Shown here: piece by piece, positions 24,896 through 36,405 of the stretch
How the letters are laid out: the number at the start of each line of letters is the position of its first letter
Position numbering within the stretch: the stretch's first letter is position 1
Assembly (NCBI GenBank): GCA_963682175.1
Contig: OY821772.1
Location: 57,682,925-57,746,924, forward strand
Reading direction: 5' to 3'
DNA length: 64,000 nt
From: Triglochin maritima
Taxonomy: Eukaryota > Streptophyta > Magnoliopsida > Alismatales > Juncaginaceae
Position numbers and translations under genes: made by a program
Notes under the pieces: model-generated
Database searches by the model: none
What the model was told of the DNA's origin: nothing
Seen by the model: the letters and a program-made list of their open reading frames with translations, nothing else

Positions 24896-26815
24896 TGCTA
24901 CGTGACGAGTTTTATGTTTGAATTTCAAAAATAAATAGATTTGAAGAGAAGATCCATAAAAGGTAGGGCTGTCAATCGTGTCGTGTTGTGTGCTAATCGT
25001 GTCGTGTCAACTCCTATATATAAGCTCTACGTGTTGCGCCGTATCCGACCCATTTAATAATCGTGTTGCTAAATTTCTGCCGTATCCAACCCATTTATAA
25101 TCGTGTTGCCATATCCAACCCATTTATACCCAATTATTAAACGGGTTACTTCGTGTACACGTTTAACACCGCTACCGTTTACACCATTTAACACACAATT
25201 AACACACGATTATCCACTTGTTCAGAGTTCAAACTTCAAAGTTTCAAACCACTCATATATATAATTGGTAAAATTATAAATATGACATTCAGTTCTTAGA
25301 ATTTGTTTATTATAATTTATAACTTATATATTACTTATAGATTTGTCGGTATTAATCGTGTCGTATTCGTAATCGTGTGCCTAATTACCCAATTACTTAT
25401 CGTGTTTTATCGTGTCTTAATCGTGTTAATCGTTTTTGCAGCAGAAATTCATATCCAACCCATTTAATAATCGTGTTGCCGTATCCAACCCATTTATTAA
25501 TCGTGTTCAAATTCTCAATCCATATCCGCTAACTTCGTGTCGTTTTCGTGTCGTGTTATCGTGTTTCGTGTAAAATTGACAGCCTTAATAAAAGGACCTA
25601 AAAACATGAAAAAAGACTGAGTTGAGAGACTCAAGGACTAAGATGCAAGATCGAAGGACCTGAACGTAAGATCAAAGGACCAATGAGCAAACATGAATAT
25701 TTCACACCATCATGGGGAGTATTTTGGCAATTTTATTCGGGTCGGAGCTCCAACAAGCGAAGTAGATGCATCAAAGACAAACAAAGTCTTCCAGAAAAGC
25801 CCACAAGAAAATCCAAAGCGATCTGAACACTATTGGCGGTCACTTTTGGTCCGGATCCACTAAGATTTATGTGAAGCGTGTATTAGTGTGTATTTAGTCT
25901 ATTTATGATATTAGTTTAGTCTCATACCGGGGGATTGTCCCGGATTACCTTTTTCTAGGGCTATAAATAGAACTATTCACTTTCTATTGTAATTACTCAT
26001 TGTTTGGTGACATTCTCTCTACTTGGAGTAAGTCTTGGAGCAAAATCTCAATGTGGAGAAGAATGCTACCTTCAATGTGAGTCATATAATAAAATAATTT
26101 TTCCATTGTTTTGATCTTATGTTGTTTCTTTATGCATGTTTAGCTTAGTTTTATTTTTTTGATTCTAGGCTAAAGTAGTTAGAATGTTTCTTTTCTTCTT
26201 TAGTTTAATTGTTAGAGTAATGTGTAGTGAGTAGATTCATCCCTCTTTGGGGGTGGATATGATGTTCATACATGCATTAAAGAATGGATATGAATGTTTT
26301 ATATTTTGATTGTGTTGATAAATGTGAATGCATGCTTGTTTGTTAGAGTAGAATACTACACTTGTTGGGTTTTGCCACACATCTTAGACACCTCCCATGC
26401 TTGTTTAGGTTCCGAAATAACCAGCTTGTGTATATGAATGTTAATCAACTAGGTTAGTGAATGAATTGATATGTTTTGTCATAACATTTAGACACTTCCT
26501 ATGCATTAAAACACTACCTACATTTGTGCCTATAGAATGCATTCTTCACAATCTTTTTACATGTGTGCACACACTCCACCCCTTAGGAGTTTTCCATTTC
26601 TGATTTCCAATTTTCAATCTTCCTCGCTTTCGTTTTCCTTGTTTGATACTTACTCGTTTAGTATAGTTAGTCTAGTTTAGTGTAATCACAACTTCTTCCC
26701 CTCCTTTCTCACTTGCCTTCGAACAAACCAGAGTTTACGCACCTCCTTGTGGATCAACCCGTATTTGTCACCGCTTCAACGCGGTCGTGCACTTACGATT
26801 AATTAAAACGTATCA
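24896..26815 (+). mobile_element. Solo LTR, Tat-like Gypsy type, inserted in the Copia 3' region
   Basis: It starts TGCTACGT and ends ACGTATCA, an 8-bp inverted repeat with one mismatch. It is flanked by AACAA (24891-24895) and AACAT (26816-26820), a 5-bp duplication with one change. A TATA box (CTATAAATAG) lies near 25,958. The terminus, with GTGCACTTACGATTAATT before ACGTATCA, resembles LTR ends of Tat/Ogre-like Gypsy elements. Without the nested hAT-like element it is about 1.29 kb. No internal region is present. The insertion separates the Copia RNase H end from its polypurine tract. Confidence 0.65.
24964..25587. mobile_element. hAT-like miniature element, CGTGTCGTG-word core (copy 1)
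   Basis: The ends are TAGGGCTGTCAAT and ATTGACAGCCTTA. A perfect 8-bp target duplication, ATAAAAGG, lies at 24956-24963 and 25588-25595. The 624-bp body is largely made of ATCGTGTCGTG, AATCGTGTTGCC and CCAACCCATTTA words. It lies inside the Tat-like solo LTR, so it inserted after that LTR. Confidence 0.85.
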
Positions 26816-26816
26816 A

Positions 26817-28200
26817 ACATTGACTTTTAGTGAAGAAATCAGCTAGTTGTTCTTTGGAGGAAACATGAGGAAGTGTGATTAGGCCTTGTTCAAACTTCTC
26901 ACGTACAAAGTGGCAATCCACCCCGATTTGCTTTGTGCGTTCATTGGAAACAGGATTGCTAGCTATCTTTGCAACACTTCCATTATCATAAAACAGAGGA
27001 GTAGGTGATGCAAAGTTGATGTCAAAATCAACTAAAAGATGTTGAAGCCAAATAATTTCCCCACACGTAGAAGACATAGCTCGGTATTCTACCTCTGTGG
27101 GTGATTTTGATACTGTTGCTTGCATCTTAGATTTCCAAGAGAATAAAGATGTCCCGAAAAATATGCAATAACCAGTCATGGAGCGGCGAGTATCCTTGCA
27201 ACCAACATGGTCAGCATCAGAGAATGCTCGTAACTCTAATGGTGAATAATTAAAGTATGATAGACCCATGGTAGGAGTAGATCATAAGTACCAAATGATG
27301 CGATGGATGACAGTCAAATGCAACGGTCAAGGGTCAAAAACAAACTGACTCACTATTTGTACAACATAAGAAATGTCTGGACGAGTCACAGCTAAATAGA
27401 CAAGACTACCAACAATCTTTCGATACATAGTTGGATCAAGGATTGCGGCACCAACATCATGACCATACTTAACATTGACCTCTAGAGGAGTATCAAGATT
27501 CTTGGTGTACTTCTGTTGACTAAGAAAATATCAATGTGGCCGATGAGATATTTCTAGACCAAGGAAGTATCGAGCCAAACCGAGGTCCTTCATCTGAAAT
27601 GAGTCTTGAAGAGCATCCTTTAGTTGTTGGACACCATGACTATCAATCCCAGTAACGAGAATATCGTCAACATAGACTAAAACAAAAATACTCCCACGGT
27701 TGGATTTGGACATGAAGAGAGAGTAATCACTGTGACTTTGTGTATATCCTTCCTTCGTAAGAACCAATTTTAACTTTGCAAACCATGCCCGGGGTGCTTG
27801 TTTTAATCCGTAAATAACCTTCTAAAGTTTACATACCATCTGTGGAGGAAATGAGGACATCGGAGGGGGTCGCATGTACACTTCGTTAGATAAATCACCA
27901 CTAAGAAACACATTTTTGACATCCATATGATAAACATCCCATTTTTGAGTGCTTGCAACAGTGAACAAGGTATGGATTGTGGTCATTTTGGCCACTGGAG
28001 AAGACATTTCATCATAATCGATCCCATGTTCTTGATTAAATCTTTGAGCAATGAGTCGTGCTTTATAACGATCCAAGGAGTCGTTAGCTTTCAGTTTGAT
28101 AGCATAAACCCATTTGGAGCCAATGAGTGGATGATTAACATGTGCTTGAACATTGTCTCATTTATGATTTTGGAGTAGTGCATCTAGTTCATCTTACATT
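26817..28200 (-). pseudogene. Copia reverse transcriptase and RNase H (broken)
   Basis: Blocks of recognisable Copia RVT_2 and RNase H sequence run across several frames. They include KARLIAQRF, IDYDEMSSPVAK, MDVKNVFLSGDL, the catalytic motif YVDDILVTG, DLGLARYFLGLEI, SDADHVGCKDTRRSMTGYC and SKEQLADFFTKS. Stops occur between blocks (for example near 27,770-27,820, 27,531 and 27,290), so no continuous protein is made. The C-terminal end is cut by the Tat-like solo LTR directly after the FTKS motif. Confidence 0.85.
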
Positions 28201-28429
28201 GCTTGAGACCATTTTACCCTTTATGCTGCTTGTTTATAAGAACGAGGAATAAAAAGTGGATCAAGCGTAGACAATAAACAAAGTTGATCAATAGGTTTGA
28301 TGATTCACATAGATTTACGGATAGGTGGAGGTGATGTTGGTGGTGGTTGTGATGGTGGTGTGGGAGGAGGTGGTTGTGGAAACATACCTGAGGTCGGAGT
28401 TAGTGAGGAGGAAGGTATAGGATGGTGAA

Positions 28430-29001
28430 TAGGGCTGACAAATTCGTATTTCGTGTCGTGTTTGACACGAACACGAATTGTTTTTACTCGACCCGAACAC
28501 GAACACAAATTAATAAGAAATATGCGACACGAACACGAACACAAAAATCTAATCTTAAACCCGAACACGACCCAAATTGACATGAATCCATTTTTCGTGT
28601 TCGTGTTGACACGAACACGAATTAACTTGAATAACTCGAACTGACTTGTTTGACACGAATTTTTACAAACCCGAATTAACCTGAACACAAAATAACTTGT
28701 TTGACACCAATTATGACATGTTTGACACAAATTTATACAAACACAAATTAACTCGAACACGAACTAGTATGTTTGACACGAATTACACGAAACACGAACC
28801 CGACCCGAATTGCAGTTCGTGTTATTCGTGTCAATCCGAATTACACAAAACACGAAATACTCCAACCCGAACCTGACCCGAATTACATTTCGTGTCATTT
28901 GTGTCGACCCAAATTACACTTCGTGTCATTCTTGTCGACCTGAATCGTGATATTTAGTGTCGAGTTCGGGTTTCGTGTCATGACCCAAATTGCCAACCCT
29001 A
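28430..29001. mobile_element. hAT-like miniature element, ACACGAACACGAA-word core (copy 2)
   Basis: The ends are TAGGGCTGACAAATT and AATTGCCAACCCTA. The flanks ATGGTGAA (28422-28429) and ACGGTGAA (29002-29009) are an 8-bp duplication with one change. The 572-bp body is almost wholly built from ACACGAACACGAA, CCGAATTA and the complement TTCGTGT. It interrupts Copia sequence between the integrase and reverse transcriptase, so it postdates that element. A 151-codon open frame across it is a by-product of the repeats. Confidence 0.8.
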
Positions 29002-29990
29002 ACGGTGAACTTTCTTCGATAAGTGATAAGACTTGTAAGTTGTTAGGAAAAAATGATAAAGGAACATGTACAACATGATAAGTAGTGGATGAGGAGGAGA
29101 AATATGGGATATTCTCAAGAAAGACAACATTTCTGTAAATTCGTATTTTCCGTGTATCCCAATCATAACAACGATAGTCTTTTTGAGTTTCAGAATATCA
29201 AAGAAAAATGCAACAAGACGCTTTAGCATCAAGCTTGGAATATTCAGATGCGGCTTTAAGAACATAGCAAGTACATCCAAAAACACGTAGAAGTTTAGGT
29301 GGGCAAATGTCCAAATAACATCTGTAGAGGAGAAACATTAGTAATGATCGAGCTTGGAAGGTGATTAATTAAGCATATTGGTGTCATTACGCTTTCAACC
29401 CAGAAAACTTTTGGAAGTTGTGTGTGAAGAAGCAGTGCCCCCACCGTCTCCATGATATGCTTATGTTTTCTTTCGACAACACCATTTTGTTATGATTGAT
29501 ACAGACAACTCTTTTGATGAATGATACCTTCAGTTGCTAAATATGTCTCAAATTCCTTTGATATATATTCTCCATTAGAATCAGAGCAATTTTTTTGTTC
29601 TTCTTGCCAAACTGAGTAAAATCATACTGCAAAGTATTGGAAAATTTGTAGCACTTCTGATTTGTGACGCAAGAAGTAGACCCATGAGAAACGAGACCAT
29701 TCATCAATAAATGATACATAATAGAATTTTCCAGTTAGTGATCCAACTTGAGATGGACCTCATACATCCGAATGGACAAGATCAAAAGAAGATGTAGCAC
29801 GAGTGGAACTCAAATGAAAAGGTAAAACATGAGATTTTGCAAGAACACAATCAACACATATTTTATTTATATCTAAGCTAGAATTTAACTTGTCTAGTAC
29901 ATTTTATTTGAATAATGAAGACAAATTTAAAGCACGAGGGTGGCCAAGGAGACAATGCCAAAGTTGTCAATGTTTATTAGCTAATTGTTT
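29002..29990 (-). pseudogene. Copia integrase (broken)
   Basis: Minus-strand blocks include LWHCLLGHPRALNLSSLF (pre-integrase His region), SFIDEWSRFSWVY, NGVVERKHKHIMETV and VFGCTCYV. These are typical of the Copia integrase core and its C-terminal side. In-frame stops and shifts break it into pieces. Upstream (rightward) continuity is lost at about 30,000, where foreign LTR-like sequence begins. Confidence 0.8.
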
Positions 29991-30009
29991 GTATGTATAT
30001 ATTTTAAAA

Positions 30010-31193
30010 TTTTAATACAACATACAAGATCGATTTCATATTTTCATTGATTTTACGTACATGTATTTATTTATTCTAATATCATGCATTCCTACACATA
30101 TTAAAATAAACAAAGAATAGAGGATCATACCCAAAGGTTCTCTAAAACATTTTCGAATATCCGGACTTTCGTTGCTCGTCGAATCGTCCGTCAAGTGTTC
30201 ATCAAACTCTAAACAAGATTAGAAAGAAAAAAAGCTAACAAATCAATTTCTAACTAAGCTTAGAATCTATCTAATAACCCATCTATAAGATCCTGAGATT
30301 TCTATTTCCAAAACTTAAAACTACTAAGAGATTTTCGTGGTGATTAAGGGAGAGATTAATGAGAGAATTTTTTTGCATTAACATAAACAAGTAGGACGAT
30401 GAGTCCTTTTATAGGCTCTCAGAACATCATTATCAAGAACTATTCTTTAGTTATGATCTTTTGCTTATTCTCTCCTAAAATTAATCTCAAATTGCCACAT
30501 AAGCATTCTAAAAAACATTTAATTAAATCTGGAATTAATCAAACTCATGATCTAATTATTCTCTTAATAATTCAGGCGAAAATCGCATTGTTCGGTTCAC
30601 CGAGAATTCTTCTCGGTCAACCAAACCATTTGGTTTTAACACATGTTCGGTGGACCGTGAGCTAGACGGTCGACCGAATATGCATGAGAAAAATTCACTG
30701 AAAAAATTCGGACGATCGCGTCTTGCTCCAGCCGACCGTTGACCTACCAAAATTTCTCCTGGCGAACATCCATCGGAAGACCGTGTCACCTTCGGTCTAC
30801 CGAAAATATCCCAAGATATTTTCTCTCGGTTGACTGTTCACGCTCGGTTGACCGGACCCAATTGTCCAGGCACTCCAGACAATTTCGGTCAACCAATTGT
30901 GTTTACATGTTCCCCGTTCGGTTGACTGTTCCGAAGACACCTCGGTATACCGAACCCTAAACGGTTTACCGTGTCAAATTTTGGATTTATTTCCAACAAA
31001 ATTTGATCTTTTAGGGGTTTTAGCAAATTCATATCTTATGTAATATATTATCCTATGTAATATTAAATTATTACACCCCATAATATACACACCTCATATG
31101 AATTTATTATGATTCTAATTATGTCAATTCTCATGACATATTGATTTTATTCGTTCACCAGATGTGTTCCTTTTTCACATGAAACCCAACACA
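30010..31193 (-). mobile_element. LTR of an unassigned retrotransposon inserted in the Copia element
   Basis: On the minus strand the sequence starts TGTTGGGTTTCATG at 31193. It carries CGGT-N2-ACCG dyads in its upstream part, then a TATA box (CCTATAAAAGG, about 30,403-30,413), then a leader-like segment. This order is that of U3-R-U5. The left boundary near 30,000-30,060 was not resolved and no target duplication was identified. Confidence 0.5.
30593..30972. repeat. Diverged CGGT-N2-ACCG paired-dyad array
   Basis: Dyads with variable centres occur in pairs: starts of the GGT at 30594/30615, 30649/30668, 30710/30730, 30775/30794, 30828/30846 and 30944/30963, that is 18-21 bp apart. A further pair at 30887/30920 is 33 bp apart. 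The outer CGGT and ACCG are kept while the two central bases vary (TC, GG, CT, TG, AT, TT). Confidence 0.7.
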
Positions 31194-32468
31194 CCATATG
31201 AACTCAAAATCAAGGTTCTTGTTTCCCAGTTTTGTTTGTGTGACCTATAGGAGGATCTAAGCTAAATTGACAGTGATATTAAACAATTAATATCTCAAAT
31301 TATAAGTGGTATCTAGCTACACATTATAGTTACCCAATTAGCATAGATGTCTTTGTTCCACCCAAACCAAAACATGATCCATTTAGTGATGTAAGTGTAT
31401 CACTTGTGTCCGTCCCTTGCCTCTTGATATTGAGAATATATACAAAGTAGAAATGTGTCATCTTTGTATTATATTCATTTCTTGATATCTCTAAGCTAAT
31501 TATAACTATGTAACTTAACTCAAGTTACATTGTGCACATTATAATTTTGCTTTATCAAGGGGCCCACTAATATCATCACTCAATTAAGAGGGGCAACGAT
31601 AATCGTTTGACTAGCTATCTTTTCCAGCACAAGTCGTGTTCAACCAACTATTGTCTTTATCACTCTACTTATTAATAGCTTTTGACAATAATCAAATTAA
31701 GCAATTCTTGAGTGAAAAGATATAAGTCTCACATCTTAGGATCCAAGACACAGTAAAAACATTAATGACACGAAACACAATTCCATAATATTTTACTTGT
31801 TATGTCTATTCAATATATAAAAGTAATCTTTTCATCTTTTATATACTCGTGTCGTCAATTATTTGTAGAGTTACAACAATCGATGACCAACACGACAATC
31901 TTACCTTGGTAATTAATGTTCCATGTTAATTACCATGATTGTGAATAACTTTTGATTTATTTAAACCATTATCTTTTAGAGCTCTACGGTTAAGGACCAA
32001 GCGCCTCTTCCTTAACACTTCTAAAAGACGAATACCATAATCAAGGAAAAAAATGTTTGCACATCCAATTCATAATAATTGATAGGGGAGAGCAAAACCC
32101 GGTCCGGTCTGGGTTTTTGGACCGGACCGGTCGGTCCGTGTTTTGTCCGGAAAATGTTGGTTGGGTTCGGTCTGGGTTTCGGTCCGGTCCGGACCGGTCT
32201 TTTTTTTGTTTTTTCTTTATAAAAATTCGGTTTTTGACCGGACCGGACCGGATCGGACCGATTCGGTCCGTCCGGTCCGGTCTTCAGTCCACGAGCATCC
32301 GGTCCGGTCTTCGGTCTGGACCCCGGATAAAAATCCGGTCCAGTCTGGTCCGGTCCGGACCGGATGCTCACCCCTAATAATTGACATATAAAAGTAAAAC
32401 TTTTAGAAGACATTCCTTTCAAGATGAATGTGCAACAAGACAAACAGGAGTAAGGGATTGTTTAAAGT
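31194..32468. other. Unassigned insertion sequence, LTR-like in part
   Basis: AT-rich DNA separating two parts of the Copia reading frame. On the minus strand a TATATAAAAG box lies near 31,840, so a second LTR-like promoter is possible, but ends were not found. It contains the hAT-like element at 32083-32376. No protein coding is seen. Confidence 0.4.
32083..32376. mobile_element. hAT-like miniature element, GGTCCGG-word core (copy 1)
   Basis: The ends are TAGGGGAGAGC and ATGCTCACCCCTA. A perfect 8-bp target duplication, ATAATTGA, lies at 32075-32082 and 32377-32384. The 294-bp core is made of CGGTCCGGTC, CCGGACCGG and GGGTTTCGGTC words in both orientations, so it is strongly self-complementary. 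GC content contrasts sharply with the surrounding AT-rich DNA. Confidence 0.9.
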
Positions 32469-33495
32469 CTAGAGTGAAGGGTTCCCAATCCGCAGATCCT
32501 GTTTCATACAAACAAAAGGAGAAAATGAGACAATAAAATATTGTTTCTCAACCTGACCTACAGAAATTAGATTGGCACATACATTAGGTATATATAGAAC
32601 ATTTGGAGGCAAAGGTGTTGAGTCAAAAGGCGTAATGGTTACAGATCCAATCTTCTCAACTTTAAGAGATTGACCCTTTGCAACTATAATATTCTCTATT
32701 GCAGAATTAGAATGGATATGGTGAAGAACATCTATGTTTTTAGTCATGGGATGAGTTGCACCTGATTCTAATATACAAGAGTTTTGCGTACCATTTTTAA
32801 CAGAAGTAGAGGTCTGAAGAGCCTGAATAACTTGTTGAAGTTGTTCTTCAAAGATAGTTACAGAGTGTCCAAGACTATTGTGAGAAACTGTGGTAGCATA
32901 TGCTTTTGGCTGATTTTTCTTCGGTGGCCGTTTCTTGCAAGCCTTAATAAGATGACCATGCTCATTGCAATATCTGCAAAAGATATTAGTTTTATCACTA
33001 CCTCTCTTTTTCTTACACTGGTTGCAAGGTGTCCCCTCTCATGACATGTGTAACATTCAACGTTGCTGAGATCTTGTTGTTTTCCTTGATGAAAGCCTGC
33101 AACGAATGCCTCTTCGGGCACATAAGTAGAGGATGAAAGGGAGATGAGACAAGTTTCTTCTGCAGTCAACTCAGGAAGAATTACATCAAGAGATCGATTC
33201 CCACCTCTATTTATGATGGAAGCACATACATGTTCAAACTCCGAACACATCTTCATCAAGAATTGCCGAGATCTTTATTTTGTCTCATGTTGACAATTGT
33301 TTCCAAGGCTGCTGCTGGAATATCAGATTCAATCGTGTTCATTTCATTCCAAATCATCAACATAGTGGAATAAAATTCTTGAATAGTGCGAGACCCTCGA
33401 GACAAAGAGTTGACCTCATGTTCCAGTTGATATAATCGAGCATCATTGTTTTGCTTGAAAATACGACTAAGATACTCCAACGTATCTTTTGCCAT
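32469..33495 (-). pseudogene. Copia gag-like and protease region (broken)
   Basis: The minus-strand frame starting near 33495 shows gag-like features (LSRGSRTIQEFYSTM and MIWNEM). A CCHC-type zinc knuckle follows near 33,070-33,020 (CYTCHERGHLATS, with a frameshift inside) and then a protease-like block near 32,760. The protease site reads LESGATHPM where Copia proteases have Asp-Ser-Gly, so the catalytic Asp codon has changed to Glu. The block with PNVLYIPNVCANLISVGQ follows, as expected after the protease. Several frame breaks show it is non-functional. Confidence 0.75.
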
Positions 33496-35715
33496 CGTGA
33501 GAGGGTTGAGATTGACAACAATCGACTAAGAGAAATTATAGAACTAGAGTTCTAAGTTTTTTGACTTTCTCTAAACCAATCACATAGAATAAAGTCAAGA
33601 TTATAGTCCACCAAAAAGTTCTTAGTTTTTTTGACTTTCTTCAAACCAATCAGGTAGAATAATGTCAAGATTACAGTCCCCTCTTTGATGAGACTTTACA
33701 ACTTTAGTGAACAGGCGCATGACATCAGTGTGAACTAACTATCAACAACTCTCCTAATATCATGCCTTGTCGGGCTCAAATCACACAAGAATCAAACCCA
33801 ACGCTCATGTATTTCTCACAAATAGAAAGGAATGCAACACATGACAATACCAAACGAGACCATCCACAAAGAGAAAAGCATCTTCTCTTCCATAATGCCA
33901 CTCAATGCCCAAAATAAATTTTATAATCACATCAATTCCAATCTCATCCACATACTTGTTAGAGCCAAGTTCGTCTGATCTTGACGGAAAATAAAATATC
34001 ACGTTACTTAAAGTTCAATGCATGACTGGAGAAGATTTTTCTCCAAAACAGTTGAATATATCTGTTGCCATCCTTGTCATTATCATATCATATGGAACAT
34101 GTAGTGTTTATTCATGTATATATAATATATTTTAAAGGAGCAGAGCACATGGACGATGGTCACTCGACCGTTTCCATCGGTAGGTCCAGCGTCCAGGCTC
34201 TAATGCTATTTTATTTACATAGAAATCGTGGAAAATAACTAAAAATATCATTAATAACCTTCAGCTTTTCATGATATTATAAATTCTCTGCGTTCTGACT
34301 AGACTTTGAAAATAAAATTTACTAGACTCTGCAAACTTGCTTTCACTGTTGGGGTTGTCAAGAATGAAGAATCGGTAACATAATACTTTTTTTTGGATGA
34401 GTGGTAAGTTTTAAACGCTGCCGCAGCACGAAGTTAATCTGCGGCCCACGGGAAAATTGTAACACAGAACAAAGTATTGGCCCACGGGTAAATGGTAACA
34501 CAGCACGAAGTATTGTGTCGATATAGATAATGATGGAAGAATGTGTTTTATAAGATCTGTAAAAATCACATAATAGGACCTAATTGTCGAATAAATAAAA
34601 CGATTGAAGTTTCTAGTGTCACGTATACAAGAGACAACTATTGTGAAATTAGGTTGGTTCATGGTTTGGTGAATGATAGTGGATTTAACTATATTATAAA
34701 GTATTACACACATCTTTTATTTAACAACGTGAGATTATTTGTTTAATACTCTTTCACACTAGTGATTATTTTCTCTGTGTGTATTAGTGGACAATATGGA
34801 TTGAAGTGAGCCCCTATAGGTCTATCGACCCGATATTTTGATATTTAGTTGCACCTCTAAAAAACCTAAACTCTTAGTTAATGAACAAAGATCCATTTTT
34901 TCTTAAGGGTGTTTGCAAACATATTGTGTTTAGATGGAATTATTTGCTCGATACCAATCGAATTTTACATGTCATAGTATTCATATTTATTGTCCTCACT
35001 TTTACTTCTCCAACTACGTTTCTTGAATACAATATAATAATATACAGAAATTCTCTAGTGAGTCCGAAACTTAATTTTCCTATTTTAAGCATACACCATA
35101 TCCACTGCTCATCTAAATTTTGATTTAATTTTTCTAATAATATATATACTAGCCTATGTGTAATCACTACCACATTATTAACAAATTAGAGATTTCGATT
35201 ATTCAAGATTAAATCAAAATTTACACAGAACACCATGGGTGATCAGAAGAGAGCTAACTTAATTCATTTGAAGAGGCAGTTAGATGATCCAATTCCCCAC
35301 TTCAACTTCAAGCGACCACGTAACAAGCCGGAGAAAATTAAGTAGTATTTGAGATATTATGAAAATTAACAAATTTTGTTAACATTTTGTGCAACACCAA
35401 GGGTGTAACTGAAAGTATCCCCAATTATGTGAGGTTGCTTGCACTGCATGTTCTCCCCCATCAACATGTCCCCACAAAATGTAACGTAACGTGAGTTACG
35501 CACTATGAAACAAACCACACATGTTAGGTGCTGTGGTGGGTCGAGCAGAAGTTTGGGACGGTCAAATTTTTGGGCTCGGACTGTTTGTTAATTTGGCACA
35601 ACAAAATTGACATGGGTCACTTCTCCCACGGCTCCAAGTCCCACCAGGATAAAGTCAAAATTTGAGTTTATCTTTGGGAAGCATCGACTTCAATTGTTTT
35701 AGGAAAATGATTTAT
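33496..35715. other. Intergenic region, no gene assigned
   Basis: Near 34,185-34,205 the minus strand reads ATAGCATTAGAGCC, which resembles a damaged Met-tRNA primer-binding site. No LTR flanks it recognisably. A small plus-strand frame (35235-35345, 36 residues, MGDQKRANLIHLK...) has a good start context (ACCATGG) but no known relatives that I recognise. The remainder is AT-rich without further structure. Confidence 0.35.
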
Positions 35716-35905
35716 GAACGCTGCGCGTCATAGACGCGCTATACGTGGACATCCATGTCGACCCTTACGTGGTCAAAGCAAGGATGTTTTTCTTTTTTTG
35801 TTTTTTCTTCCCGATGTCCACTCAAATCACATTAAATGCGTTTCAGCTCAGCACGTTCTCTCTCTCTCCACGCAAATACAAATATGATGACACTATTTCT
35901 TTCAT

Positions 35906-36021
35906 TGACACTATTTCTTTCTTCTTCATTCTTTTTCGTGTAACAGTGCAGCAAAGATGTTGTGGTGTCATGTTGGAGTGTCTGTAACAGAAAAAGAATG
36001 AAGAAGAAAGAAAGAGTGTCA
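35906..36021. repeat. Hairpin 1 (about 40-bp arms)
   Basis: The segment 35906-35945 (TGACACTATTTC... to GTAACA) is complementary to 35982-36021 (CTGTAACAG... to GTGTCA), with a 36-base loop. Confidence 0.75.
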
Positions 36022-36036
36022 TCGACCGTCCCATTA

Positions 36037-36273
36037 ACGTTGCTTACGTTGTGAAGAACCATGAGAGTCGGCATCAGACGCTTCTTCGAAATAATATTTT
36101 GCTCGAAATGATGATTTATTCCGGAGAGAGGTACAACGCTCCGTGGTGAAAACTTACGTCTGTTCGGTTTATGTTGTACCTCTCTCCGTAATAAATCACC
36201 ATTTCGAGCAAGATATTACGTCGAAGAAGCGTCTGATGCCGACTCCCAGGGTTCTTCACAACGTAAGCAGCGT
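36037..36273. repeat. Hairpin 2 (about 100-bp arms)
   Basis: Arm 36037-36137 pairs with 36173-36273, for example GTTGTGAAGAACC with GGTTCTTCACAAC. The 35-base loop contains CTGTTCGGTTTATGTTGT, which is a variant of the 22-bp unit of the neighbouring tandem array. Confidence 0.85.
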
Positions 36274-36280
36274 GAATGGG

Positions 36281-36372
36281 TTGGTTACATCGTTGCTTCA
36301 CGAAGTCGCACCAACAAGAGAAGAGAAAGTTCAAGATGAAGGTTACATCGTTGCTTCACGAAGTCGCACCAA
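36281..36372. repeat. Direct repeat of about 31 bp
   Basis: GGTTACATCGTTGCTTCACG and the following AAGTCGCACCA occur twice with a period of about 61 bases. They lie between hairpin 2 and the minisatellite. Confidence 0.8.
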
Positions 36373-36405
36373 AACCCGGGGATCCTGATTTCTCTGATTG
36401 GGACA

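Larger units (their letters stand above)
24527..33495 (-). mobile_element. Decayed Copia retrotransposon with nested insertions
   Basis: Reading right to left, the element shows gag-like and zinc-knuckle sequence (33,495-32,860), protease (about 32,790-32,469), integrase (29,990-29,000), reverse transcriptase/RNase H (about 28,200-26,817), polypurine tract (24,778-24,765) and 3' LTR (24,764-24,527). The order protease-integrase-RT is diagnostic of Copia. Insertions interrupt it at 24,896-26,815 (Tat-like solo LTR), 28,430-29,001 (hAT-like) and roughly 30,010-32,450 (LTR-like insertion with its own hAT-like element). Stops and frameshifts are frequent, so it is not active. The 5' LTR was not recognised. 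Confidence 0.75.

Noticed and set aside
28305..28760. 151-codon minus-strand frame rich in Cys and Arg
   Set aside because: It runs through the ACACGAACACGAA word repeats of a hAT-like element; repeat composition, not coding selection, keeps it open.
32057..32443. Open frames rich in SGPD/RTGPDR in the GGTCCGG element
   Set aside because: They are translations of the repeated GGTCCGG word; the segment is a 294-bp non-coding element with 8-bp duplications.
34185..34205. Met-tRNA primer-binding site of a 5' LTR
   Set aside because: ATAGCATTAGAGCC is only a partial match and the neighbouring DNA does not resemble the Copia LTR at 24,527-24,764.
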